Positions 1-9,979 of a DNA stretch of 28,913 nt are shown one piece after another. Position 1 is the first letter of the stretch. The number at the start of each line of letters is the position of its first letter. The DNA is taken from contig BFEA01000064.1 of assembly GCA_003427395.1 (NCBI GenBank), forward strand, positions 2,802,029 through 2,830,941, read 5' to 3'. The DNA comes from Chara braunii (Eukaryota > Streptophyta > Charophyceae > Charales > Characeae). Under the pieces are notes generated by a model that did no database searches, was not told the DNA's origin, and saw only the letters and a program-made list of their open reading frames with translations. A program made the translations under genes and the position numbers.

Positions 1-110
1 GCGGCATCGGCCGAAAGTTCTCGGCCGGCCCGGCCGCGGCCGGGGGGGTCCCGGCCTAGGCCGCCGGCCGCGGCCTGGGTCGAACCAGGCCGCGGCCACC
101 GTGCAACATA
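1..110. repeat. GC-rich inverted repeats with a perfect 13-bp hairpin
   Basis: The first 110 bases are built almost entirely of GGCC and CGGCC motifs. Positions 66-78 and 85-97 are perfect reverse complements (13 bp) around the 6-base loop GTCGAA. More CGGCC-rich sequence lies to the left and the window begins inside it, so this may be the right end of a foldback element whose other half is missing. No coding capacity is apparent. Confidence 0.6.
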
Positions 111-325
111 GCTGTGAAGGGCTGGTAATTGTGAGGCAGTAGATCGGGTGAGAAGGTTTTGAATGAGTTTGCCTCATGACAAAATTGTCCCCCCCCTCCC
201 CCTCTTGCAGCCACTCCCCAGTGTTTTGAAAGGAGTATTTTGAGGCCTGCCATTTTTGCCAGAACTCTGCCATAAAGTTGCCCATGTCATGAGACAGCAC
301 AACCCATTCCGGCAGGGAGCAGCGG

Positions 326-976
326 TCATGGGCCATCCGCACACTTGGACCCCTCAACAGTTCCAGAAAAAACAGGCAGGTGGTCCGATCCAACCTGCGG
401 GGGAACTGAGCAGGCAGTAGCACGAGGCATAAGGTCGTCAGGCACGAAGAAAAGACCGATTCTACTTCTAGGGATGTAATAAGTCTGTTGGGCAGTCCCG
501 GAAGAGAACCAAGTATATGTCTGGTCGACCAGGTGAACCAAGTATACGTTCGGTCAACTGGGTGAACCAAGTATACGTCCGGTCGACCGGGTGGAGTGCC
601 CGATACGCATCCGTAAGAGACCATAGTTTTGGGCAAAGGTGGTTAGCAGAACAGCGTCCAAGGACAATGGGGTCACTTGCAACGAATCCGTGCCCGGGAG
701 GAGGGCGACATTCCAATCGCCTCCCAAAACCAGTTTATTAACATCCGGAAGCAACCACTGCAACGACCTAAACACGTCAAGCCTACAGCTTTGCGAGGCC
801 GGGGCATATATGTTGAAAGCAGCCCATTGTTCGGTCCCACAGTGAACCGAACACATATCCATTTGCCCCGAACATCCCAATAGTAATCTGTTATAGGAAA
901 AGAGGAGCGAGCAAACAAAATTGCCAACCCTCCACGGGTGCCTTGGGCTGGAGCCTAGTGCTGTGATCCAGACCAC
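326..976 (-). pseudogene. LINE (non-LTR retrotransposon) endonuclease-domain fragment
   Basis: Decayed piece of an exonuclease-endonuclease-phosphatase domain, the target-nicking nuclease at the N-terminus of LINE ORF2. On the minus strand, starting near 976, it shows FNIYAP (about residues 54-59) and GGDWNVAL (about 85-92), the usual 'N.YAP ... GGDfN' core. The text then changes frame near 630 to LTDAYRALHP and TYTWF, and returns to the first frame for SRIG and GSDHLPVF (the SDH catalytic motif, about 388-380). So the C-terminal two thirds of the domain is present in order but split over two frames. An in-frame stop lies just upstream of 976. No reverse transcriptase follows downstream of the endonuclease, so this is a short relic. 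The domain assignment rests on motif order and is fairly safe; the LINE clade is not determined. Confidence 0.8.
506..592. repeat. 29-bp tandem triplication inside the LINE relic
   Basis: Three adjacent 29-bp units at 506-534, 535-563 and 564-592, each beginning GAACCAAGTATA and differing at a few positions. On the minus strand each unit encodes a TYTWF-like motif in a different frame, because 29 is not a multiple of three. Confidence 0.85.
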
Positions 977-999
977 CAGCCCATCTGGTCGAGGATTGC

Positions 1000-1688
1000 T
1001 GCATCATCCAGTTTAGTTTTTTAATAACTGATTCTACAATGCTGTACATAGCCAACTTAAAAAGTTTAGTCTCTCTTCAAATCCGCTTCAAATCGTCATC
1101 TATATTACTGCCCAGAGGTCGCAACTGGGATTTTTAGGAATACCTGGACCTGACCTAACCACGCCCTCTTTAAAAACCAACCACCCATACCCACTGTATA
1201 CTTGGCCTGCTGGACCTTTACCCATCTCCACCTGCTAAAAAAAATATACGTGGCCTGCCGGAACTTTACCCATCTCCACCTGCTTAAAAAAATAAAAAAA
1301 GTACCCTACCTGAACCTCTTCAGCATGTAACTTGCTATACCTACCCATGAACAATTGTTTTCAAAACCACTCATGGCCACCTGAACCCAAACCGTTTGTT
1401 AACCACCCATACCCTACCCTAACCAAGTTTTCCTTACCTGTACCCACCCGTACCTACCCATAATTGTATGCACCCACCCGTAACCACCCTTGCTTGCCAC
1501 CCACCCTCCCCTAATTGCCCATAACCGCCCCTAACTGTCCCTAACTGCCCCCAACTGTCGCTAACCGGCCCTTACTGTCCCTAACCGCCCCTAACTTTTT
1601 TTTTTTGTTTTTTTTTTGTTTTTGTACCGCCCCTAATTGTCCTTAACTGCCCCCAACAGTCCCCAACCCCTTGGACATCACAGGATTG
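1000..1688. repeat. C-rich degenerate simple-sequence region with a 48-bp tandem duplication
   Basis: Non-coding. Positions 1197-1244 and 1245-1292 are a direct tandem duplication of a 48-bp unit (TATAC, TGGCCTGC, CTTTACCCATCTCCACCTGC, A-run). From about 1380 the sequence is a drifting series of CCCATACC, ACCCGTACC and CCCTAACTG motifs. It resembles the C-rich stretch at 15620-15925, so both may be copies of one low-complexity family. CCCTAAC motifs recall telomere repeats but are too irregular to be a telomere. Confidence 0.6.
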
Positions 1689-1928
1689 ATGCGGTATTTT
1701 TTTTTTTGTTATTAATATTATTATTATTATTTTTTTTTTTTGAGATGTGGCGACTGCTGCAGCTACTGCCGCAACAGCAACAGTTGTTACATCTGGTCAC
1801 TCTAATGCTGCTATGGATGCATCTGGTGCTACAACAGCCTATGCAACCTGTATAGCATCTGCAAATGCAACAACCCTTGGTCCGTCGCACACACATACAC
1901 TCTCTCACAGACACACATGCGCACACAT
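1689..1928. other. Poly-T/AT tract, Ala/Thr-rich codon stretch and CA-rich tract flanking element 1
   Basis: T-runs and TTA repeats at 1697-1740, then about 135 bases that read on the plus strand as an alanine/threonine-rich peptide (1747-1880, for example TAAATAATATVV). It has no recognisable domain and no start or stop context of its own, so I do not call a gene. From about 1885 the sequence becomes CA-rich (ACACAC, CACATGCGCACACAT). This tract was the insertion target of the LTR element beginning at 1929. Confidence 0.5.
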
Positions 1929-4245
1929 TGTGACGAACTGTTTTCTGCAACCACGCGAATTTTTGCGCAAGGCTATATGGGGGGGGGGGGAATTGGTTGA
2001 GTCGGAATGACCTGGCAGATTGCATGGATGCCCCTGCTTTTTCTTGTCTCTTTCGATTGACGGTCGAAGGTCAGCCTGGTCCCATAACGGTTGATAGTTG
2101 ATCACGCCTTAGCGAGCGTGACGAATAACGGTTGCCATAACTTCTTTCTTGTTCTGCTGTGGGAAATGAGAATTTTGGCGAGATTGTCACGTGGGGAATT
2201 TTTTTTGAATTTTCAACCGATGTCGAGCCCCCGCGGGCTCTCAAAATTTGCTTTGTTTGAATTTTCTTTTTTCAATTAGGATTAAGACAAGAATTTGGGC
2301 GCATCTCAATTTCTGCTGCGCGATGCCTTCTGCTTGTGCACGCTCAGCCGCACCAGGAACTGTGTTATGACTTTTCAGCGCCTTAATCTCGTGTGTAACT
2401 GTAATCTTTGTTTTGGCGGGCGTGATTGGAACTGTAATCCGCTCGTTCTTGATATTTTTTGTGGCGCCCTTGCGCGCACATACCTCTCTTCCGTCCTATT
2501 GGCCTGAACGCTTGCATGACCAGATCGGTGTGTGGAGTGTGGCTACGTCCCCCACGCCGCGGCCTGGCCATGTAGGCGTAGGCACTCCCTTCCTCCTTCT
2601 TCCTCCCACCTAAACACGATCCCCAGTATCTCGCGCAAAGCATGCATGCTATAAAATTTCGCAAGCGCGATTAATTCTCTCTCTAAGACTTTTTTGGAGT
2701 TAGCGTGGTCGAGAGGATCGACTAAGGAGCAGGAGTTGGCAGGTGAGTAGAGAGTTGGGCGATCCGACGAGCTGGTGCTGAGCGTGCGGGGTTGACGCGG
2801 GGCCGCGACGGACAGTGGCACATGGGTGAACCTGACGGGCATGCTCGGGCTACGCGGGGTGACAACTCGGTGTAGGTGCGAGGCGACGGACTGCCCACAT
2901 CGCGATGTTGTGTAGAGAGAGATAGAAGGAGAGACAAGATATGTTGTGGTGGTATGCTCCTCCATCCCTCCGAATAATTTTAACTCCTCTTCTATCCTTC
3001 TAAGCCATTTTGATTCTCCTTCTTTCCTTCTGAGCACTTTTGGTATCCGACGCAACGCGCCTTTGTTTCTTTCGATCGGCATCTCATATCTTTTCTTCGC
3101 TTGTATCTAATGATTGATGCATGACTGTTTATCCCATCTTGTTTTTCCCTCTATATGGATGGACCCCATTGATTATGTAATTACCTACGATCGAATTTTG
3201 TGCGATCTTGGTCACCTTCTTTTTGTTTATGTATGCATGAAACTGGATGCGTGGAGAATGGGTGTTTGACTGTCGAAATTAAATAAGCATGCTAGATGAT
3301 CAGATGTCTGTCTCGCCATAGGACTATCCACCCTCGGTTAACAGGCTTGCACGTATGAGACAGGAGTCATTAGTTTATTGGACCGAAGGGCATACCTTGT
3401 GCATGCACGTGTAAGCCCGATCAGAAGAACGTGGCCTACTCGGTCCAACTTTTCAAATGACTGAGTTTCCTCCTTCCCCCACAGCATGGATATTGAACCC
3501 CCCTTTCGTATTACTGACTGCGAGTCTTTGAGGGATCCAAAATTCCAGGAATATTGGGAACACGCGTGTTTTTCGGCATGACCGAGGAGAGAACTTCCTG
3601 AATTATCATACCCGGTGGGAAACGAACGTATCTGCGAGTGAGACATCGACCGAGCTCGCGAGCGTATTCCCCACCACCCTGAATTCCCGAGCTCATACAC
3701 GTGCCACCTTGTCTCGGAATCAGGAATAATTATTTTGGAAACCGGCTTCCCTCCTTACCACCTCGTACTACCCTTCCATTCGCTGACCGTCATCCCTTGG
3801 CATGCTATCGCTCCATATTGGCCCCACCCCCCGTGCTCGGAGTGCTTGCAAGACCACGAGTATCGAGCCTCCGGCTTCATCCGGCGAACCCACTCGGAGG
3901 AAGAGTGACGGACGCACAACGTTCGGCTACGGCCAGTTGCGTCAGACTCTGAGATCAGTAGCACACGACGCCAACAAGTGGTCGGACAGCGTGATAGCCA
4001 TAGGGTTCCACCGGTGCACCATGTACGAGTCCGACCCAGGCGACGAAACCAACCGAGGTGGTAGCTCCACACTCAGACTTCGACTGCGCCTACCCTTTTG
4101 CATCTCTATCCCTGAAACTTGCCACATGAGATCTCAGTTCCGACTTGGGACTCCACCCCCACTTTCCTAAAATCCTTGACACACCCCCTCTTCGCACTTC
4201 CAGGCTCACTCACACTCCGGACAAGAAGCCGCGCCGGACGTGAGG
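1929..4245 (+). repeat. 5' LTR of element 1
   Basis: Closely matches 12652-14603 along its length, from the TGTGACGAACTGTTTTC start to the GTGAGG near the end. It is longer than the 3' LTR mainly because positions 3046-3425 are absent from the 3' copy. The last bases of the 3' copy (GGCATCACA) are missing here; the sequence goes from GAGGTTG straight into the primer-binding site. A small deletion between two TTG triplets would explain this. It contains a TATA box at 2650. Confidence 0.85.
2650..2657 (+). promoter_or_regulatory. TATA box of the 5' LTR promoter
   Basis: TATAAAAT preceded by GCATGCATGC and conserved at the equivalent place in the 3' LTR (13356-13363). It lies about 720 bases into the LTR, a sensible place for the U3/R promoter, with transcription expected some 30 bases downstream. 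Inferred from the motif and its conservation. Confidence 0.5.
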
Positions 4246-4246
4246 T

Positions 4247-4259
4247 TGATATCGGAGCC
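4247..4259 (+). other. Primer-binding site, resembling an initiator tRNA-Met site
   Basis: TGATATCGGAGCC immediately follows the LTR end. It matches the common plant retrotransposon site TGGTATCAGAGCC, complementary to the 3' end of initiator tRNA-Met, except for two transitions. This marks the minus-strand primer site and fixes the direction of the element. Confidence 0.65.
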
Positions 4260-4442
4260 GACACGTGGCGAGCTCACTGATTGACAAGCTGGTATGCCCC
4301 CTGGTTAAAGCGATTTGGCAAACCAAGGGCGACCTAGGCAGAGGAACGCGCCGAGACGCGACCCAATATTGACCGGGAGTAGGTCGGCAGGTCGGCAGGC
4401 CGCTAACATAAACGCCAATCAAGCGCAAAACGCTATGTACAA
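4260..4442 (+). other. Leader of element 1
   Basis: Untranslated leader between primer site and the first gag-like codons. It contains a short direct repeat (AGGTCGGC at 4381 and again at 4390). No clear gag start codon is visible; an ATG at 4435 is not in the gag frame and meets a stop after two codons. Confidence 0.4.
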
Positions 4443-5454
4443 CTAGGTGGGGTATCTATTCCCCCGCCACCAATTCGAGTTCGCGCACCCACGGCTCCAC
4501 CTGATTTATACCTTTTTGACCGGGCGCATCATCTGGCTCGGGCATGGCTAGCCACGCTGCGTGCGCAACAGTACGACAATGATGAAGCTAGGATCCATAT
4601 CCCCGCTTGGTTGGGAGGGGATGCACATTATTGGTTTAACAGTTATGGTTGGGTAGATCTGTTGACCCTTGAAAAAGACTTCTTAAACCGATTTGACTAC
4701 ATCCACCCTGAGCAGGCCTTCTTTACGATTAAAGATTGAGTTCAGAAGCCCCTTGAATCGGTCACAAAATATCGCAGTAGGTTTTACAGGTTGTTTGTCA
4801 AATCCGAAAGAGACGAGAAGGCCGAAACGGATTTGTTCATCGATGGGCTTCGCAACCGGGCGATGAGGGCGAAATTGCGAAAGCAATTTCCCCCCATCAA
4901 TCACGCTATGCAACAGATCATGGACGGGGCGGAAGAGATGGAGCGAAAATTTGCCGTTAGCTTCCTAGAAGGAGAGGACCACGCTAAGGAGGGGGATTCT
5001 TCTTAAATTGGCCAGGGTGAAAGTCGAGTTGGCCTCGCTTCAAAACAAATTTGAAAACATGCGCTTCGTCTCTGGCCCCATCACTTACTTAGAACAGGTT
5101 GCAGCTAAGAGATCGATACCATACGTAACCACATGACTGCCTGTCAGGATCACACCTCCGCCTCCCCCAGATACCCCTACGAAGCCAAGCGAAACAAACG
5201 CGATACTGAAACTAACTCGAGCGCTAGTTAGCTTGATGCAGGAAAGCAAGAAGGAACAACACGAACACAATGCTCCGATAAAATCACTGATGAGGTTGAT
5301 GCGCCCCATTGCCGTTAGAGCAGCACCATTCACACAAGGAGCAGCCCCCGCTCAAGCTGTGGGCGGAGCAACGGTTAATCTAAACGTTTGCGACACATGT
5401 CACCAGCCCGTCCACATAGCCCGGGACTATCCCCGCCGACCTATACAAGCCTGA
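4443..5454 (+). pseudogene. gag: gag of element 1 (capsid plus nucleocapsid), broken
   Basis: Capsid-like text opens at about 4443: a proline-rich lead-in, then RIHIPAWLGGDAHYWF and the core typical of retrotransposon gag domains (LEKDFLNRFDYIHP, KYRSRFYRLF, ETDLFIDGLRNRAMRAKL). The frame carries TGA at 4737. It changes near 5000, runs through a coiled-coil-like KVELASLQNKFENMRF, meets TGA at 5134, crosses a PPPPPDTPTKP linker and reaches the zinc knuckle at 5389-5430. The knuckle has CX2CX4HX4 but ends in Tyr (TAT, 5428-5430) where the last Cys should be. It ends at TGA 5452; the same frame continues into the protease region, as if gag and pol were once one long frame. The start is not identifiable. 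No functional capsid can be made from this copy. Confidence 0.8.
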
Positions 5455-6333
5455 GTGGGAGCCGCCCCGATGGCAGTGGCGCCAGTGGCCAATGGGCTAG
5501 GAAGGGTGGGCACGATGATAAAAGAGATAGAGGGAGGAGGAAGCGTGATAGCTACTACCGAGGAAGCGGCAAAACTTATCCCGCTCGACCAATACGTCGC
5601 ACTGGGTTATCCGGGGTTGGGAATGATCGAAACTATTCGACCTGTGAACGAACAACGAGAAGAGTGGAGACCCTCTATGGGAGAGATGGAGTCGGGAGGT
5701 CCCACTTTTCTTACATGAGAGATTGATGTCCTAAGCATCGTCCGAGCCTTGGATCACTGGATTCCCTTACCGATCGGACACCTGCTATCCATATCGGACC
5801 AAGCTAACGAACGCATGCTTCAACATTGCAAAGCAAACCGAAAACGGTTTGCCCTCACCAAAATAACAGCTATAAAAGGGAAAGCCCCGGTCCACGAAGA
5901 CAAGCCCGATGCCCCCAGTACCTCAGACCCGATACGGTTGAGGTTAATTCATAAAGATGATCAGTTCTTGCACATCAAAGCCATTCTGTGGAAATCCGCG
6001 GAATGCGATATCGAAGTTTGGGGAATTCCCTACAATGCCATTATCGATTTGGGGGCTGCCGTTCTGGACATCTCTCTAAGAGTCGTGGAACGGGCAGGGA
6101 GAAGAAAATATTTGATTGCGTTGACGAAGGAAGATCATCTCGTCTCCGCTGTCGAAGAAAAGATCAAGGCACTAGGGAGGATGGCAAACGTCGCCTTTCG
6201 ATTACGAAAAGTTTATGCACTGGGGGACGTTATAGTATTGGACGTAAACACGTACGACGTCCTCCTGGGATTGCCAGCTCTCACTGCCCTACGGGCTAAC
6301 TTAGATTTCGAAAGACGAGCGATCATCCTTTGA
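5455..6333 (+). pseudogene. pol: Aspartic protease region of element 1, active site altered
   Basis: Same frame as the end of gag, interrupted by TGA at 5716, then open from 5749 to 6333. The retropepsin core is clear: WGIPYNAIIDLGAAVLDIS (about residues 91-109 of the 5749 segment) and TYDVLLGLPAL further on, the usual flap-to-YDvlLG pattern. The catalytic triad reads D-L-G (codon 101, TTG at 6049-6051) instead of D-S/T-G. One C-to-T change from TCG would explain it, and such a protease should be dead. The segment N-terminal to the core (5455-6000) is unassigned linker. The family call is firm; functional loss is inferred from the missing Ser/Thr and the stops. Confidence 0.78.
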
Positions 6334-7102
6334 AATACGGGTGGGAAACCATATGTCATCCCAATGCGTCTAACTCTCCTGACTGCACTCCCTACGACCC
6401 GGAAGACCCCCCACAAAACTGGAAAACCGCTCCGCGTAATCACCTGGAGGGAACCCTGTGAGAAAATAGACAAAGGGGAAAAAGGGCCGGAGCGGTCAAG
6501 TAGTTCCTCCGAAGGCGAGAATAAAACCGACCCCGAGATTTGGGATATGGTACACCAACTGATTCATTACCCCGTGCGGCAGAAAACGACAAAAACCTTC
6601 ATCCTTACGGAAAGGAACCTCCAACGAACTTGGGGCTCTAATCTAAGGGGAACCGCTCGTCCAAGTGTCTTGAATGGATGATTCTTCGGAACCCCCTCAA
6701 ACCCTATACGAAGCCACCACCCCGCTTCTCTCGAGATACAATGATAAGAAAGCATTCTGCGACATTTCGAGACTGCCTCGGTATCTGCTCTCTACAGGGA
6801 AAAAGATCCGATTGCTGCGACAGGGCGCAGAAAACGGAGCTTTGGAACCCGCTGGGCGCAACAACTCTTACAAACTCGGGGTCAAGATCGCCGAGAAGCC
6901 TCTAAGCTTGCAGGGCATTGATGATGGTATAATGCCCGAGGAACACGTGGCAATCCAGGAGGAAGACACCCAAATGGTTGCCACGGTGTTCTCCTGGCGA
7001 TCAGACAATTCCTTCATTTCCGCTCCCCCGCCAGGGAACGATAGTAAAATGGGTACATAAAAGGTGACAACTAATATACACGGATAACTCTATGAGCTAC
7101 AC
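6334..7102 (+). pseudogene. pol: Protease-RT linker of element 1
   Basis: Continues the protease frame after TGA 6331 up to about 6681 (a charged stretch with SSSSSEGENKTDPE), then shifts to another frame (6674-7060) before TAA at 7058. No conserved domain is recognisable. Content and position fit the variable spacer between protease and reverse transcriptase in Ty3/gypsy polyproteins. Confidence 0.5.
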
Positions 7103-8354
7103 GTGCCTCAGTACGTACCCGATGAAACCCACCGACTGATCGCAGATATCTTGACCGAATACCAAGGGGCAGTTAGCGTAAAGGACACAGATATCGGGCT
7201 GTCGTTAGTTATTCAGCGAAATCCAAACCGGAACGCACCCACCCATCCACTCCAAGCCATACCAGCACTTCCTCGCCGAACGAAAACCAGCATTGGAACG
7301 AATCAGGGAATTCGAAGTTAGCGGTTGGATTGACCCCGCTACTGGACCATGGTCATTCCCCATAGTTTTAGTCTCAAAGAAGTACGGGTCGATTCGCATT
7401 TGCATCGATTATAGAAGTTGAATGATATCACGATCAAGGATGTGTACTCCCCAAGATTGATGATCTGTTGGATGCGATTGGGTGTGCTAGATATTTTAGT
7501 AAGTTTGATATCCGCCATGGGTTCCATCATATCCTGGTTAAGAAGGAGGATCGACCGAAAACGATGTTCGTATTGTTCGAAGGCACTTGGCAGTGGGTTC
7601 ATTGCCCTATGGGAATATGCAATGCGCCAGCTACCTTTCAGAGAGCAATGAATATCACCTTTCAGAACTTCGTCAAGACCCGAGTGGCCAAGGGAATGAT
7701 CAACTTCTGCGTCATTGTGTATATGGACGATATTTTGGTATATTCTGAATCGTTTCACGGACATGCTCAACACATTGAGTAGACACTCGGGGCAGTGCGG
7801 GATGCTGGATTCAAGATTGCTTTGGAGAAAAGTGAGTTTTTCCTCTCAGAAATCTCGTTTTTGGGGTACGTGGTGACACGAGGAGGTTTGCGGCAAGATT
7901 CGAGAAAAGTTGAGGCGGTTTGAGAAGCCCCTACGCCCACGTCGCTGACGCAGGTTCGAGCCTTCCTGGGGCTGGCCTCGTACTACCGGAGGTTTATCAA
8001 CGAGTTCGCGGTGATCGCTCGACCCCTGACAAACCTCCTACGAAAAAAATCAGCCAGTCAAGTGGGACGCGGAGTGCAAACAGACCTTTTGTCACTTTGA
8101 AGGAGACCCTTGTCTCCGCACCTATTTTGATTCGGCCCGATCTTGGGAAACAATTCATTCTCATTACCGACTCACAACCTCAGGCGATTTCCACTATTTT
8201 GGCCCAAAAGGGGAAGGACGACCGCGAACACGTCATCGCGTACGCTTCGCGAACTGTACCTGACGGGAGAAGGAACGATTCGACCCCACAAGGCGCAGCC
8301 AAAGGACCCCTATACGGGGAAGTAGCCATTCTCCCCCGGCCCTCTAGGAAGTGA
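7103..8354 (+). pseudogene. pol: Reverse transcriptase and RNase H of element 1, several frameshifts and stops
   Basis: RT motifs appear in order over three frames. First comes the N-terminal segment HRLIADILTEYQGAVSVKDTDIG (7103-). Then VSGWIDPATGPWSFPIVLVSKK and RICIDYRS end at TGA 7419. After a frameshift near 7455 come YFSKFDIRHGFHHILVKKEDRPKT, CPMGICNAPATFQRAMN and the catalytic YMDD at 7720-7731. TAG 7780 and TGA 7921 follow, around FLGYVV and AFLGLASYYRRFINEFAVIARPL. After another frameshift near 8090, an RNase H-like part reads APILIRPDLGKQFILITDS ... HVIAYASRTV. In the RNase H the usual DAS is DSQ. The order and motifs are diagnostic for Ty3/gypsy pol. The reading frame is far from open. 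Confidence 0.88.
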
Positions 8355-8628
8355 CACGTGGACGCAATGGCGATGGGTGGGGAAGATAATACCAGGGGCC
8401 CTCTTTCTCCCCTCTCATCCTTTTCTTTTCTTTCCTTGCTCGACAAATTCTGTTATTTTTGCGAAGCAATATTGCGAGTCTATTCGGTTCCTATGCGTCC
8501 TAGTGACGAAGGATATGTCGAGTGGGTCGACTGTGAACGGTGTGTCTCCCGACCCCACGGTTTGCGTATCCAATACAGAAACGCGGATAAAGCCTGGTTA
8601 TGTTCCTTGTGTTGAACCGATAAAATCC
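8355..8628 (+). other. Short unassigned stretch between RNase H and integrase of element 1
   Basis: Pyrimidine-rich (CTTTCTCCCCTCTC, CTTTTCTTTCC) with a plus-strand open stretch at 8358-8615 ending CERCVSRPHG ... LCSLC. Its cysteines do not form a known knuckle. I see no recognised domain; it is probably a diverged tether or local insertion. Confidence 0.3.
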
Positions 8629-9730
8629 CAACGGAGGCTCGATTCCTCGAAGCCACGTCCGAAGGGCTGGAAAAGACACGTAAGTTTCGACGGGCGGAAG
8701 TATGGACGGATGTCGCTTTGATAGCCACGATGGTCAGAAACTCCATCCGAGAATTCACCAAGGAAGATCGGAGGCGAGCTAACGAGAGGGCACGAGATTA
8801 CCAATGGAACGATGGACAAATAGAAAAACGAAAGACTGATGGTAGTGGGATTTGGATGTTGGTGCCTCATCCGTTCATGAGGTACGACTAGGTTAAGGCG
8901 GCCCACGAGGAAACCGCCACTCACTTTTTTGTTAGAATCATGGAAGCCGCAATTGACAAAAACGAGTGGTATTGGTGCAACATCCGAATCGATAGTACCT
9001 ACTGTAGTCAAGCAACCGTTCCAAAGGGTCAGCATGGACACAACAGATATTATGGTGCCCCCTGAACCGAATAACTGTGAATATTCAATTCTTTTGGTTT
9101 TCGTAGATCATTTATCGAAATGGATCGAGGCCTACCCGTGTAAGACGTGACAGACGACGGAGATCGTGCGGTATGTCAACCGTTTCCCCGGAATGCATCA
9201 GGATACCGAGGAAATTTTAATGGACAACGGGGCGGAATTCCGAGCAGAAGTTTTGAGGAGCCTAGTCCTACATGGTGTCTCCATCCATAATACGGCTCCC
9301 CATATGTCACAATGGAACGGACTGGTAGAAAATGCGAACCGGGTGATTAAGACCGCCTTGTGGCGAAATATCGAGGCACGTCACATGAGGCCTTGGCCCG
9401 ATATCGTGGACCATATCCTAGTCCACCGGGGGACCCCTCATGACTCCACTGGCCTGAACCCTTTTTAGTTACGGACCAATAGTCTGGCTTGTGTAACCCT
9501 CCCGAACATGAACGACGAAACGACCCTTGCGTGACGGACCACGCGAGCGACGGTCAAAGACAAGGTCCAACGCCACCTTAAATTGATGAAAAAAACCCTC
9601 CCCCGGTTAGCTCGAAAAAGACAGCGGATGATCAAAATGGCCCATGGTAGGCAGGTCCGGAGCTATGAGGCCCGAAATGGGAACGCTGGACATAGTGCAG
9701 GTGAGGAAATGTGCTCGCCAAGGTAAGTTA
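8629..9730 (+). pseudogene. pol: Integrase of element 1, broken but DDE residues retained
   Basis: Integrase inserts the cDNA copy. An N-terminal zinc-binding-like part shows RDYQWNDGQIEKR, AAHEETATHFF and WYWCNI, with TAG at 8889 between. After a frameshift near 8980 the catalytic core is open in two pieces: FQRVSMDTTDIM, LLVFVDHLSKWIEAYP, TGA at 9148, then EEILMDNGAEF (Asp codon 9223-9225) and MSQWNGLVENANRVI (Glu codon 9328-9330). The Asp-to-Glu distance is 35 codons, one fewer than the usual D-X35-E. TAG at 9466 and TGA near 9533 follow. A basic tail (VQRHLKLMKKTLPRLARKRQR) looks like the C-terminal DNA-binding part. No chromodomain follows. Confidence 0.85.
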
Positions 9731-9978
9731 GCGCCATGATTGTTCGGGCGATTTCGCATAGTCGAGCTCGGTCTTAGCAGTGAATACGGTGCGGCTTGCG
9801 CCGGAAGTCTCGGGAAGCTAATCGCCTCGACCGATCATTCGACACGTGTCCTATCTTCGTCCCCGACGTCCTTCTCCGTCTCTCCCCTCGTCCACGTCTT
9901 CCTTCGATTTCGAAGAAGAAGGCGACGATCTCGAGCTCGAATACTCCGACTCCGCTTCCTCTCAACCTCCATCATCGC
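9731..9978 (+). other. Pol-ORF3 spacer of element 1
   Basis: No recognised domain. One plus-strand frame over about 9899-9985 is acidic (FDFEEEGDDLELEYSDS), similar in composition to the acidic tract at 11565-11725. It could be part of a broken N-terminus of the extra ORF or chance. Confidence 0.3.
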
Positions 9979-9979
9979 C

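Noticed and set aside
506-592. Three evenly sized repeats suggesting a CRISPR array
   Set aside because: The 29-bp units are directly adjacent with no spacers, and lie in a LINE relic.
1430-1600. CCCTAAC motifs resembling a telomere
   Set aside because: The units vary in length and sequence and are mixed with ACCC and CCGCCC motifs; there is no regular array.
1747-2010. Plus-strand Ala/Thr-rich ORF as a gene
   Set aside because: Repetitive composition, runs into a CA tract and across the LTR boundary, no domain.
2543-3082. Minus-strand 179-codon ORF inside the 5' LTR
   Set aside because: The corresponding frame is broken in the 3' LTR, and composition matches LTR sequence; no recognisable domain.
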